DNA of 64,000 nt, from assembly GCA_905234235.1 (NCBI GenBank), contig CAJOHN010000003.1:119708-183707 (forward strand), written 5' to 3'. Below are positions 8,426-18,229 of the stretch, in pieces. Each line of letters opens with the position of its first letter. Position 1 is the stretch's first letter. The position numbers and the translations under genes are program-made. The notes beneath the pieces are model-generated. The model ran no database searches, had not been told where the DNA came from, and was given only the letters and a program-made list of their open reading frames with translations. Source of the stretch: an uncultured Selenomonadaceae bacterium (GTDB lineage: Bacteria; Bacillota; Negativicutes; Selenomonadales; Selenomonadaceae).

Positions 8426-10207
8426 TCAGTAAGTTTGTGCGCGTGTCGAAATTTTTTCTTGAACGTAAGCGATAAACTCGTCGACGCTCATATTGACGCT
8501 GTCCTTCGCGCTGTACTTTCTAATCGGCAGGACGCCCGTCTCAACTTCCTTGTCGCCGATAACGATTGTGTAAGGAATTTTGCGGACTTGGCTGTCGCGA
8601 ATTTTTTTATTGATTTTCTCGTTGCGGTCGTCGATTTCTGCGCGGAAGTTGAGCTTGAAAAATTTCTCGGAAAGTTCTTTGACGTAATTAAAATGGGCGT
8701 CAGTTATCGGCAAAAGTTTAATCTGAACGGGAGCCACCCATACAGGGAACGCGCCCGCGTAATTCTCGATAAGAATGCCGATGAAACGCTCGATTGAACC
8801 GTAAACGACGCGATGAACCATTATCGGACGATGCTTTTCGCCGTCTTCGCCGATATAATTCAAGTCAAATTTCTCCGGAAGCAACATATCAAGTTGAATC
8901 GTGCCGCATTGCCACGTTCTGCCGATTGAATCCTTTAAATGGAAGTCGATTTTGGGTCCGTAAAAGGCTCCGTCGCCCTCGTTGATGACATATTCAAGCC
9001 CACGATGCTCCAAAGCCTTTTTGAGCGCGTCGGTTGCCAATTCCCAAGTCGCATCGTCGCCCATTGAGTTTTCGGGACGCGTAGAAAGTTCCGCTTTATA
9101 AGTCAAACCGAACGTTTTATAAATTTCGTCGAATAAATCAATCGTCTTTTGTATTTCAGGCTCTACCTGCGCGGGCGTCATGAAAATATGCGCGTCGTCT
9201 TGAGTGAAATTTCTTACCCTAAACAGCCCATGAAGGACGCCGCTCTTCTCGTGGCGGTGAACCAAGCCCAATTCGCCCAAACGCAACGGCAAATCGCGGT
9301 AGCTGTGCACATGCGTATTGTAAACCAACATTCCGCCGGGACAATTCATGGGTTTTACCGCGTAATCTTCCCCATCAATCTGCGTGAAGTACATATTTTC
9401 TTTGTAATGATCCCAATGCCCCGAAGTCTCCCACAATTTACGATTTAAAATTATCGGCGTCTTAATCTCTTGATAACCGTAGCGGCGATGAACTTCCCGC
9501 CAATAATTTATCAGCTCGTTGCGAATTATCATTCCGTTCGGGTGGAAAAACGGAAATCCGGGACCTTCGTCGTGCAAACTGAATAAATCAAGCTCTTTTC
9601 CAAGTTTCCTGTGGTCTCGACGCGCCGCCTCTTCGAGCATGTGCAGATAATCTTTGAGTTCGTCCTTAGTTTCAAACGCCGTGCCGTAAATCCTCTGCAA
9701 CATCTTGTTATGTTCGTCGCCGCGCCAATATGCGCCCGCTATCGACATTAATTTGAACGCTTTAACTTTGCCCGTCGATTGAACGTGAGGACCGGCGCAT
9801 AAATCCGTAAAATCGCCCTGCGTAAACAGAGAAATCTCCGCGTCTTCGGGCAATGCCTCGATTAACTCTACTTTATACGTTTCGCCCTCGTCGGAGAATT
9901 TTTTCAGCGCGTCGGCTCTCGAAAGTGTCGAACGTTCCAGTTTCAAGTTCTGTTTGACGATATTTTTCATCTCGCGTTCTATTTCGGCAAGATCTTCGTC
10001 GGTAATTTTCTTTTCCATGTCAATATCGTAGTAAAATCCCGTGTCGATAGCCGGTCCGATTGCCAGTTTAACGTTTTTGCCGTCCGCGCCGCCGTATAAA
10101 TGCTTTATCGCCTGCGCCATTATGTGCGACGCCGTATGTCTGAGCGAATGCAACGCCTCTGCGCCTTCAACTTCAGCCAAACTTCCGTCTTTCGTTATGA
10201 TTGTCAT
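8426..10207 (-). CDS. thrS: Threonyl-tRNA synthetase, apparently without a full TGS domain
   Basis: SLRHTASHIMAQAIKHL, GPHVQSTGKVKAFKL, MNCPGGMLVYNTHVHSYRDLPLRLGELG; only about 22 residues before the SAD/HxxxH region. Confidence 0.95.
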   Translation of the reverse strand: MTIITKDGSLAEVEGAEALHSLRHTASHIMAQAIKHLYGGADGKNVKLAIGPAIDTGFYYDIDMEKKITDEDLAEIEREMKNIVKQNLKLERSTLSRADALKKFSDEGETYKVELIEALPEDAEISLFTQGDFTDLCAGPHVQSTGKVKAFKLMSIAGAYWRGDEHNKMLQRIYGTAFETKDELKDYLHMLEEAARRDHRKLGKELDLFSLHDEGPGFPFFHPNGMIIRNELINYWREVHRRYGYQEIKTPIILNRKLWETSGHWDHYKENMYFTQIDGEDYAVKPMNCPGGMLVYNTHVHSYRDLPLRLGELGLVHRHEKSGVLHGLFRVRNFTQDDAHIFMTPAQVEPEIQKTIDLFDEIYKTFGLTYKAELSTRPENSMGDDATWELATDALKKALEHRGLEYVINEGDGAFYGPKIDFHLKDSIGRTWQCGTIQLDMLLPEKFDLNYIGEDGEKHRPIMVHRVVYGSIERFIGILIENYAGAFPVWVAPVQIKLLPITDAHFNYVKELSEKFFKLNFRAEIDDRNEKINKKIRDSQVRKIPYTIVIGDKEVETGVLPIRKYSAKDSVNMSVDEFIAYVQEKISTRAQTY

Positions 10208-10261
10208 TTTAATTGCCTCCTTGCCGATTTTTATTCTTCAAACTAAATTTTTTTCCTTGCC

Positions 10262-10290
10262 TTGATAAAATTTTTTCTGTAAAATAAATT
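10262..10290 (+). promoter_or_regulatory. Predicted promoter of toxin mRNA
   Basis: TTGATA - 17 bp - TAAATT. Confidence 0.6.
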
Positions 10291-10326
10291 TGCGGCGAAA
10301 CCCTCCCGCAGGAGGAGGTGATTACC

Positions 10327-10422
10327 GTGTTGAGTATGTTCTTCGTGACGGTCGCGGCGAATGTCGTATCGGGCGTATGTCTGTACTTCATTTATAAGCG
10401 GCTCGACAAGCGGAAGAGTTAA
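10327..10422 (+). CDS. Putative type I toxin, 31-aa membrane peptide
   Basis: GGAGGAGGTGATTACC-GTG; MLSMFFVTVAANVVSGVCLYFIYKRLDKRKS: one TM helix with basic tail. Confidence 0.65.
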   Translation: MLSMFFVTVAANVVSGVCLYFIYKRLDKRKS

Positions 10423-10449
10423 TCCCGCTGGTTATCGTTAATCCTCAAA

Positions 10450-10535
10450 ACGTACGAAAACCCCCAATGTACAGTCGGGGGTTTTCTTTTGCGGCTATAC
10501 CGTGTTAAGCATGTGTAAGTTCTTCGTTCTTACGC
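10450..10535 (-). ncRNA. Putative antisense antitoxin RNA (par/Fst RNA II-like)
   Basis: Promoter on minus strand TTGCAA (10563-10568) - 17 bp - TATATT (10540-10545); 5' hairpin with loop AACGAAGAA complementary to toxin mRNA GUUCUUCGU; second block complementary to the toxin start region. Confidence 0.6.
10457..10485. terminator. Bidirectional terminator shared by toxin mRNA and antisense RNA
   Basis: AAAACCCCC-(11 nt)-GGGGGTTTT. Confidence 0.75.
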
Positions 10536-10571
10536 ACAAAATATATCACGACGACTAAAATTTTGCAAGCC

Positions 10572-13500
10572 TTATCGAAAATATTTCCGAACAAGCTCCT
10601 CGCGCTCCGATTTCAATTCTTCCAGCCTCGCCAGCGCAGATTTTTTCTCAGCCTCGCAATTTTCCACATACAGAGCAAATTCTTCCTGTAATTCTAGCGG
10701 CGGCAACGTAATTTCGGCGCGTCCAATGCTTTGCTTATTCAAAGTCAGACCTTTAACGGCTTTCATCTGTCCGCGACTCCAATCGTGCTGTTGGAGATAA
10801 ATTCGCAGATAATCTTCGCTGAAAAGATATTTCGTCTTGCTGATAAACGCTACAATCGCCTCGTTCGTGTAAATTTCTTCGGACGTTATCGCCGTTCGCC
10901 CGATTGTAAGCTTGAAACTCATTATAACAGTATTTTTCGGAACAATTTTTATTCCGGTTTCGTCAACAGCCGCTTGAGAAATTTTTTCCGTCGTTTCGCC
11001 CGTAAATCTGTCGTATCTGCCCATATCTCCGACCGAAATCCATTTGTGAATGCCGTTGCTCCAATAATTTTGATTGTCCCGCGCAGGTGTCTTGCCGATT
11101 TGCAAATCGAAAAGCTCTTCAATCTTTCGCGTCTCAAAATTTTTCCTGATGAACAGCTCGGCAAACTTATTTTGAATATCAGCGTCGAGATTTTGAATAT
11201 TTTTTTCGACTTGAGCAATCTGCGCGGCAAGATTTTTGAACTCGTCAACAATTTTACTCTGAACTTCGACGGGCGGCAACGGAAATTTGTAAATTTGAAT
11301 TTTATCTTTGTCGCCGCACGGCATCTTTAAGCCTTTGGCGGTGGCGTTCATGAAATCGAAAAAAGCATCGTCATTCAAGACCTCGAACAGATATTCGGGA
11401 AGCAAAATTTTTTCGTCGCGACTGCGGAAGACGAGCACATTAGTCGAACAGCCGCCTGCGCGGTCGGCAAGCCAAATTTTTTTGAGATACGGGCGGATAT
11501 TCGAGATAAGTACGTCGTTCTTGCGAAATTTTGTAGCGGCTTTGGTTTGCGGAGGAGTCGCGTCGTAAAGTTTTATCCCGCGCTTATCTTTAAGCATGTT
11601 ATCGGTTGTGACGTAATCATTTAAATTAATTTCGTCAAGCGTCGTGCGTTCAGTGACAAACGGAGCAATTTCGCCGAGCTTAACCGTTTCAAAGTTGCCG
11701 CTGTACTCGACGGGCGCATAATCGGACTTGACAAGTTTAATCATCGTGTTGAAGTCGTCGGCATCGAAATCAAGGAGGTCTGAAGTTTTGACGTAGCGAT
11801 AATATTTTTCGAGTCCGCGCAGATTAATTTGTTCTCCGCTGAAAACTTTGCGAATCACGGCGGCAAGTGTATCATCAGCGGCGCGGTTGTCGTTGTCGAA
11901 TAAAAGCCCGCCGCGTTTTTTATGAACAATGCCCTCTCGTCCTTTGGCGTTGCTCCAACCGTAGCCCAAAAATTTTTCCTGTTCGTCGTTTTTGTCGGGT
12001 GCGGAAATAATCAGCGTCGTTTGCCGATAAGTCAATCCGAAGCAAATAATTTTCTCGCGGTCGTGTTCGGTCAAGTCTGCGGTAGTCTTGGAAGTTTTTT
12101 TCAAGTAGGCGGCTAAAATTTTTTCTTCCTCGTCGCCGGAAAGAATCTTGCCGCTCAAAATAATTTCCGCGCTGTCCTTGAGGAGGTTGGCACGTTCGGG
12201 CGGGTCGAAAATTTTTTGCAGGAAAAGAATCACGGTACTGACGGAAGTCGCGCTGAACGTTTTATTGCCAAGCTGAACGATTGCGCGGATATAAAAATCT
12301 TTCAGCAGAGATTCGCGAGCGGCGATGAAACTTCTGCCGTCTTTGTTGAGAATTGAGCTTGGCAAGATGACGGCGGCAATACCTTTTGGCTTGACGAGCT
12401 GAGAAATTCTTTCGACAAAGAGCGTTTCAATTTCGGAACCGTCGTTGGAAATTTTATCGAAGACTTGAAAATTTTTATTGGCAAGTTTGAGGTGCGCCTT
12501 GAAGCCCTTGACGGAATAGGGCGGGTTGGCAACGAGGATGTCAAAAGTTTGCGGCGTGATATTTTCGTCGGGATAATTTTCGAGCCCGTCGCCGAATTTA
12601 ATTTTGCCTTCGTTCGCGCCGTGCATAAACAAAGAAATTTTCGAGACGCGGGCAAGTCGGTCGTCCTTCTCCACGCCGAAAAGTTTATCACGTTCCCACA
12701 TGACGGGCGGCGGCAAATTTTTACGTCTGTAGCAATCGTTGACAGCTTTAAAACCTTCCGTCAAGAAATGCCCCGCGCCGCAAGCGTAATCGATAATTTT
12801 GGGCGGCGTATCAAAAATAATTTCGTCGAGCGGCAAGCTGTCCCAAATAAAACGCGTAATCGGCAACGGCGTAAAGAATTGTCCTTCGTTTTGTTTGAAG
12901 CCCTTATCAAGCAACTGTTCAAATAAATCTCCGAGCGTCTGCAAATCTTCCGAGCCGATAATTTTATAATCCTTCAAGATGTCGACGACTTCGGCGAGGA
13001 TTTTCGCGTTGATATAAAAAAGTTTTTCGTTGTGCACGTCGATAAATGCAAAGGCGTTGTTGTTGAAGAACTTAAGCTTGCGATAATCGTTTTTGAACGC
13101 GGCAGATAATTCCTCGCGCTGAACTTCGCCGATTTGACTCAAGAGTTCATCGACGCGGGCAAGGGCGACGTAAGTTATCGGCTCCTTCATGAATTTTTCC
13201 ATGCCTTCGGCGTAAAGTTTTTGCAGGCGGTCTTGAAAAGTTTCGTTGGTATCAACGCCATCCCTGAATTGAAAAGAAACTTCGCCGTCGTCGGGCGTCA
13301 AAGTTTCGTCGACTAGTTTGCAGATAAAAAGCGCGATAAGCCGATTAAAGGCGGTCTCCTTGTTTGAAACTTGATTGTGGCGAAGAATTTCCTCGAACTT
13401 GTTGACGACGGATTTATTCTCGCTGAAATTTTTCAAGTCGCGTTTGCGCAGAGGCTTGACGCCGATTTTATAAGCAATCGTCTCGTCGTGAAAGATAACG

Positions 13501-14096
13501 TCGCCCAAAAATTTTTTCTCGTAGCGTTCGCTCCAAACTTTGAAACGTTCTTCGACGGTGTGAGCTTCGCGATAAAATTTTTCACCGCAAGGGATGCTAA
13601 GCGCGGAGAATTTCAATTCCGAATCAAAATCGGAGGCGTAAAGCACCAGCCATTGACAATTTTGTTCCTGTTGCCAATAGGAAAAAAGTTGTCCGCCGTC
13701 TGCAAGCATATTATTTTTTTCGTGATTAAATTCCGCGCCGTAGGTTTTACATTCGATGATGAAAAGTGTTTTGCCGTCGGGCGAAACGCAAATATCGGCG
13801 CGCCCGCTCTTTTGAGAGTGTCCGAGTTGCCAATTTTTTTCCAGCCAAATATCTTTGGGATTGTAGCCTTTATCGAGGAGGCGATTGACGCACTCAAAAA
13901 CGACGAGATTTTCATTTGAATCCTTGAATGAGCTGTTACGTTCGTGATTTTTAATCTGCGCGGGATAAAAAAGTTTCTTACCGGTGAGGTTGGCTTTCAT
14001 TGTCACGCCGTCGGCAAAAGTCTTTTCAAAAAAATTGCCGCGCTCGGTAAAGTTCATGGCTTTGAGTGCGGCAGAAAAATTTTTTTCGGTGAGCAA
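10572..14096 (-). CDS. Single-chain restriction-modification enzyme: N-terminal PD-(D/E)XK-like nuclease, N6-adenine methyltransferase, two HsdS-like target-recognition domains
   Basis: GRADICVSPDGKTLFIIECK nuclease-like motif; IDYACGAGHFLTEGF (motif I); ILVANPPYSVKGF (motif IV); C-terminal type I S-like repeats (LPPVEVQSKIVDEF..., LPPLELQEEFALYV...). Confidence 0.9.
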   Translation of the reverse strand: MLTEKNFSAALKAMNFTERGNFFEKTFADGVTMKANLTGKKLFYPAQIKNHERNSSFKDSNENLVVFECVNRLLDKGYNPKDIWLEKNWQLGHSQKSGRADICVSPDGKTLFIIECKTYGAEFNHEKNNMLADGGQLFSYWQQEQNCQWLVLYASDFDSELKFSALSIPCGEKFYREAHTVEERFKVWSERYEKKFLGDVIFHDETIAYKIGVKPLRKRDLKNFSENKSVVNKFEEILRHNQVSNKETAFNRLIALFICKLVDETLTPDDGEVSFQFRDGVDTNETFQDRLQKLYAEGMEKFMKEPITYVALARVDELLSQIGEVQREELSAAFKNDYRKLKFFNNNAFAFIDVHNEKLFYINAKILAEVVDILKDYKIIGSEDLQTLGDLFEQLLDKGFKQNEGQFFTPLPITRFIWDSLPLDEIIFDTPPKIIDYACGAGHFLTEGFKAVNDCYRRKNLPPPVMWERDKLFGVEKDDRLARVSKISLFMHGANEGKIKFGDGLENYPDENITPQTFDILVANPPYSVKGFKAHLKLANKNFQVFDKISNDGSEIETLFVERISQLVKPKGIAAVILPSSILNKDGRSFIAARESLLKDFYIRAIVQLGNKTFSATSVSTVILFLQKIFDPPERANLLKDSAEIILSGKILSGDEEEKILAAYLKKTSKTTADLTEHDREKIICFGLTYRQTTLIISAPDKNDEQEKFLGYGWSNAKGREGIVHKKRGGLLFDNDNRAADDTLAAVIRKVFSGEQINLRGLEKYYRYVKTSDLLDFDADDFNTMIKLVKSDYAPVEYSGNFETVKLGEIAPFVTERTTLDEINLNDYVTTDNMLKDKRGIKLYDATPPQTKAATKFRKNDVLISNIRPYLKKIWLADRAGGCSTNVLVFRSRDEKILLPEYLFEVLNDDAFFDFMNATAKGLKMPCGDKDKIQIYKFPLPPVEVQSKIVDEFKNLAAQIAQVEKNIQNLDADIQNKFAELFIRKNFETRKIEELFDLQIGKTPARDNQNYWSNGIHKWISVGDMGRYDRFTGETTEKISQAAVDETGIKIVPKNTVIMSFKLTIGRTAITSEEIYTNEAIVAFISKTKYLFSEDYLRIYLQQHDWSRGQMKAVKGLTLNKQSIGRAEITLPPLELQEEFALYVENCEAEKKSALARLEELKSEREELVRKYFR

Positions 14097-14108
14097 AGGA
14101 GTTCCTCC

Positions 14109-14984
14109 TCAGTTCGGGTCGAAAGTAATTGTCTCAAGAATTTTATCGCGGCATTGCTTAGATTTACTAAAATAATCGTGGACGGCTTGCCTGTCGTGAT
14201 TTTCAATGGCGTTGATGACGTTGCCGAGAATATTTTGGAGGTCGCGCAGATGAGTTGCGATAGCCTCGCCGTTAGTCATGCAAATATCAGCCCACATATC
14301 GGCGTTTGAACTGGCAATGCGGGTTGTGTCCTTGAAACCGCCGCCGACAAGCTTTAAACAAGAATCTAAATCGTCGCCCGCGTCGTTTAACAAAGTAACA
14401 AGAGCCGCCGCCGTCAAATGTGGTACGTGGCTGATGATTGAGGCGCAACGGTCGTGCTTGGCAATGTCGATTTTCAAAAAGTTTGCTTCCGTCAAGCGCA
14501 GAATGTTCATCAATTTTTCGAGGGCTTCGGCGGGCACGTTTTTATCTTCAACGATAACGTAAGCCTTGCCCTTGAAAAGATTTTTATCAGCCGCTTCGAC
14601 GCCGGATTTTTCGCGCCCCGTCATTGGATGCCCCGCGATATAAAAAACGTCGTTCGGGAGGATTTTTTTAAGTTCCTGCCAGATAAACTGCTTGGTACTG
14701 CCCGCGTCGGTGATAATCGCGCCGCTTTTAATGAACGGCAAAATTTTTTTTACCATCGGGACGATTTGGAGGACGGGCGGGCTTAAAAAGATAAAATCCG
14801 CGTCCTCGACAACTTTTTTAATATCGGAAGAGGCAAAATCGACTGCGCCGAGTTCGACGGCACGTTTCATAGATTTTTCCGTCCGACACAAGCCAGTTAT
14901 AAAAATTTTATCGCCAAGTTTATCTTTAAGGCACAAACCGAGTGAGCCACCGATTAATCCGACGCCGATAATTGCGAGTTTCAT
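14109..14984 (-). CDS. tyrA: Prephenate dehydrogenase
   Basis: MKLAIIGVGLIGGSLGLCLKDKLG..., AGHPMTGREKSGVEAAD; start set at 14984, overlapping aroF stop. Confidence 0.92.
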   Translation of the reverse strand: MKLAIIGVGLIGGSLGLCLKDKLGDKIFITGLCRTEKSMKRAVELGAVDFASSDIKKVVEDADFIFLSPPVLQIVPMVKKILPFIKSGAIITDAGSTKQFIWQELKKILPNDVFYIAGHPMTGREKSGVEAADKNLFKGKAYVIVEDKNVPAEALEKLMNILRLTEANFLKIDIAKHDRCASIISHVPHLTAAALVTLLNDAGDDLDSCLKLVGGGFKDTTRIASSNADMWADICMTNGEAIATHLRDLQNILGNVINAIENHDRQAVHDYFSKSKQCRDKILETITFDPN

Positions 14985-15994
14985 ATTGTGCGCCCCATAA
15001 CTTTTGCGATTCCGCCCAAATTCCCCATGAGTTCCTTGAAAGCTTCGGGCGTTAATGATTGGTCGCCGTCGGACAAAGCTTTTTCGGGGTGAGGGTGAAC
15101 TTCGATAATCAAGCCGTCGGCTCCTGCGGCGATAGCGGCTCTTGCCATAGGCGCAACCATTTTCCAACGTCCTGTGCCGTGCGACGGGTCGACGACGATT
15201 GGCAAATGTGACAATTCCTTAACCGCCGCGACAGCCGACAAGTCCAGCGTATTTCTTGTGAAAGTTTCATAAGTACGGATGCCGCGTTCGCAGAAGATAA
15301 CTTGTTCGTTGCCGCCGCTCATAATGTATTCCGCCGCGTTGAGCCACTCTGAAATCGTAGCGGACAGTCCGCGCTTTAAAAGTATCGGCTTTGAACATTT
15401 GCCGAGAGCCTTAAGCATTTGGAAGTTTTGCATATTGCGAGCGCCGACTTGAAGAATGTCAGTGTATTGGCAGAAAATTTCTATGTCGTCCTTGTCAACA
15501 ATCTCCGTGACGACGCGCAGATCAAATTCATCAGCGACTTGCCGCAAAAGTTTCAAACCGTCCTCGCCAAGCCCTTGAAAGTCGTAGGGAGAAGTTCTGG
15601 GCTTGAACGCACCGCCGCGCAGGAATTTTGCTCCGCAAGCTTTGACTGCTTGAGCCGCCTCGCGAAGTTGCTCCAAACTTTCGACCGCGCAGGGACCCGC
15701 CATTACGATAACTTCTTTGCCGCCGATTTTAACGCCGCCCGCGTCGATAATTGTATCTTCGGGGTGGAAGTCGCGGCTTACGAGTTTATATTTTTCGGTA
15801 ATGCGAACAGTCTTATCGACGCCCGCTAACATTTGCAATTCGAGATTGGCAATAATTTTTTTGTCGCCGATGACGCCTACGATTGTAACTTCTTCGCCTT
15901 TGGAAAGATGCGTGCGAAGTCCCGCCGCTTCAATCTTGTTGACGACTGCCGCTAAATTCTCTTGGGTCGAGCCCGGCTTCATTACTACTATCAT
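14981..15994 (-). CDS. aroF: 3-deoxy-7-phosphoheptulonate synthase (AroF/type I beta)
   Basis: MAGPCAVESLEQL, LRGGAFKPRTSPYDFQGLGEDGL, VVDPSHGTGRW. Confidence 0.95.
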   Translation of the reverse strand: MIVVMKPGSTQENLAAVVNKIEAAGLRTHLSKGEEVTIVGVIGDKKIIANLELQMLAGVDKTVRITEKYKLVSRDFHPEDTIIDAGGVKIGGKEVIVMAGPCAVESLEQLREAAQAVKACGAKFLRGGAFKPRTSPYDFQGLGEDGLKLLRQVADEFDLRVVTEIVDKDDIEIFCQYTDILQVGARNMQNFQMLKALGKCSKPILLKRGLSATISEWLNAAEYIMSGGNEQVIFCERGIRTYETFTRNTLDLSAVAAVKELSHLPIVVDPSHGTGRWKMVAPMARAAIAAGADGLIIEVHPHPEKALSDGDQSLTPEAFKELMGNLGGIAKVMGRTI

Positions 15995-16158
15995 AAAAAA
16001 AACCTTCCTCCTAAAAAAAATCATAGAGCGTATTTTACATTGCGAAGTTTTTAAAGTCAAATATATCCGGCGGTTTAACATTCCGTAAAATACTTGTGGA
16101 TTTTTTTTTTGTATCTGGTATAATGCGCGGCGTAGTAATTTTAAGGAGGCAACTTTTT

Positions 16159-16980
16159 ATGAAGAGAAAATTTTTTGCCGCACTGACTTTGGCGGCGACG
16201 CTTTTAATGACGGCTTGCGGTGGTGGCGGCGGTGAAGAAAAACCTGCCGCAACTTCCGAGACGACACTCAAAATCGGCGCGACTCCCGTACCGCACGCGG
16301 AAATTTTGGAGGAGATAAAGCCCGACCTCAAGGAACAGGGAATCAATCTGGAAATCGTCGAGTTCAATGATTATGTTCAGCCGAATATCGCGCTTAACGA
16401 CAAGGAACTTGACGCGAACTTCTTCCAGCACGAGCCTTATCTCAACGACTTCATCAAAGAACATAAAGACGTTAAGCTGACGAATGCGGGCGGCGTCCAT
16501 ATCGAGCCGATGGGAATTTATTCCAAGAAAATTAAAGACCTCGCTGAACTCGCTGACGGCGCGGCAGTTTCAATCCCCAACGACCCGACTAACGGCGGAC
16601 GCGCTTTGCTCCTGCTCCAAAAGGCTGAACTTCTTAAGTTAAAAGACGGCGTAAGCGAAACCGCCACCGTTCAAGACATCGCCGAGAATCCTAAAAACCT
16701 CGTGATTCAAGAAGTCGAAGCCGCGCAACTCCCGCGCACGCTTGAGGACGTTGACATTTCCATTATCAACACAAACTTTGCCATGAACGCCGAACTTAAT
16801 CCCATGAACGACGCGCTCTTTATCGAGGATAAAACTTCGCCTTACGTCAATATCATTGCTGTTCGCGACGGCGACGAGAATAACGAAAACATTAAGAAAC
16901 TCTTGGCGGCGATTAAGTCCGATAAAGTTAAGAAATTCATCGAAGATAAATATAAAGGCGCGATTGTCCCCGCGTTCTGA
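16159..16980 (+). CDS. metQ: Methionine ABC transporter substrate-binding lipoprotein (MetQ/NlpA family)
   Basis: Lipobox MTACGGG; KIGATPVPHAEILEEIKPDLKEQGINLEIVEFNDYVQPNIAL... Confidence 0.92.
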   Translation: MKRKFFAALTLAATLLMTACGGGGGEEKPAATSETTLKIGATPVPHAEILEEIKPDLKEQGINLEIVEFNDYVQPNIALNDKELDANFFQHEPYLNDFIKEHKDVKLTNAGGVHIEPMGIYSKKIKDLAELADGAAVSIPNDPTNGGRALLLLQKAELLKLKDGVSETATVQDIAENPKNLVIQEVEAAQLPRTLEDVDISIINTNFAMNAELNPMNDALFIEDKTSPYVNIIAVRDGDENNENIKKLLAAIKSDKVKKFIEDKYKGAIVPAF

Positions 16981-16984
16981 GAAA

Positions 16985-17013
16985 TTGACAAAAACTTTTC
17001 CGCGTGATAAACT
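16985..17013 (+). promoter_or_regulatory. Predicted ssrA promoter
   Basis: TTGACA - 17 bp - TAAACT just upstream of the tmRNA. Confidence 0.7.
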
Positions 17014-17031
17014 TTCCGCACTTTGAACAAA

Positions 17032-17377
17032 GGGGATGTAATGGTTTCGACAGGGATGGATGGGGTTCGATAAGCGAGCATCGGCTCCGCAACCGATTGA
17101 CAAGCGGAAAACTTAAACAATAACTGCGGACAGAGAATTCGCACTGGCGGCTTAACGCCACCCTTGCCTGACTGATTCCTCCCGTCAGGTCAGAACAGGG
17201 GTCAATAACGGGATACCAAGCCTGAGCGTACTGTAAGGCGCGGGAATTTCTAAAGTACTTGGCTTTGCTAAGGTTGTTGTCGAACTTTGTAAGGCTGAAA
17301 TTAATCGGCAACTGCGCTCGGAGAAAGTTGAGCAACAACATTTTTGGACAGGAGTTCGATTCTCCTCATCTCCACCA
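17032..17377 (+). ncRNA. ssrA: tmRNA (transfer-messenger RNA)
   Basis: GGGGATGTAATGGTTTCGACAGG...GGAGTTCGATTCTCCTCATCTCCACCA; tag reading frame 17126-17155 encodes ADREFALAA*. Confidence 0.97.
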
Positions 17378-17391
17378 AATAAAAAAATAAC

Positions 17392-17417
17392 AGCCCGACG
17401 GTTTAAGCCATCGGGCT
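17392..17417 (+). terminator. Terminator after ssrA
   Basis: AGCCCGA...TCGGGCT hairpin. Confidence 0.6.
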
Positions 17418-17437
17418 TTAACTTTTCTACGTTATGA

Positions 17438-18229
17438 TTATCTCATTGGACGCTGATAGAAAAACGGCTTGTAAGTTTCGTAGCCGATTTGCCGCGAATT
17501 TAAAATGGACTCGGTGCCGCCGACGAATAAAATCCCGCCGGGTTTGAGTGCCTTGAAAAAATTCTTATAAAGCTCCGCCTTAGCCTCTTCCGTAAAATAG
17601 ATGACGACGTTGCGGCAGAGAATCAAATCGAAATTGGTATCGAAGCGGTCTTTTAAAAGATTGTGGCGGCGGAATTCAACCATCGATTTTATCTCCGGCT
17701 TAATGGCGAATTTGCCGTCGGGCGTCTTGGTGAAGTATTTAACCTTGCGGTCGGCGCGCATAGCCTTAATCTCGTCGGCGGTGTAAATGCCTTGCTTGGC
17801 TTTGCCGATGATTTCAATGTCGAGGTCGCTGGCGAGAATGCGAGGACGTTTGCTGGGCGTAAGTTCTTTCATGATAATCGCCAACGAATACGGCTCCGCG
17901 CCGATTGAACAGCCCGCGCTCCAGATATTCAGCGAACCGCTAGTGCTGTTTTTCAAAAGATAGGGAATAACGTCGCTCTCAAGCAAACCAAACTTATCGG
18001 CATTGCGGAAGAACTCCGAGACGTTGATTGTCAGATACTCGATGAAGTCGGCGAATTTCTGCTTATTCTTGACCGCGTCGGCGAAAAATGTGGTGTAAGA
18101 TTTGAACTCCGTCTTTTGAATGAGATTGTTAATACGGCGGCGCATTTGCTGTTCTTTGTAGAGTTGCAGGTCGATACCGGTTTTGCGATTCAACTGCTGC
18201 TTAAAAAGTTCCCAATCCTTGTCGTCCAT
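17438..18229 (-). CDS. cheR: Chemotaxis protein methyltransferase CheR
   Basis: LTINVSEFFRNADKF, IWSAGCSIGAEPYSLAIIM, FDLILCRNVVIYFTEEAK. Confidence 0.95.
   Translation of the reverse strand: MDDKDWELFKQQLNRKTGIDLQLYKEQQMRRRINNLIQKTEFKSYTTFFADAVKNKQKFADFIEYLTINVSEFFRNADKFGLLESDVIPYLLKNSTSGSLNIWSAGCSIGAEPYSLAIIMKELTPSKRPRILASDLDIEIIGKAKQGIYTADEIKAMRADRKVKYFTKTPDGKFAIKPEIKSMVEFRRHNLLKDRFDTNFDLILCRNVVIYFTEEAKAELYKNFFKALKPGGILFVGGTESILNSRQIGYETYKPFFYQRPMR

Noticed and set aside
12302-13919. ORFs 12302-12691(-), 12465-12926(+), 13371-13919(+) inside the RM gene
   Set aside because: Overlap the confidently assigned R-M-S polypeptide in other frames.
14985-15167. N-terminal extension of the TyrA ORF
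   Set aside because: Overlaps aroF out of frame; the NAD-binding start MKLAIIGVGLIGGS is at 14984.
16082-16158. SAM/T-box riboswitch upstream of metQ
   Set aside because: Leader is only about 75 nt, with no recognisable SAM-I or T-box elements.
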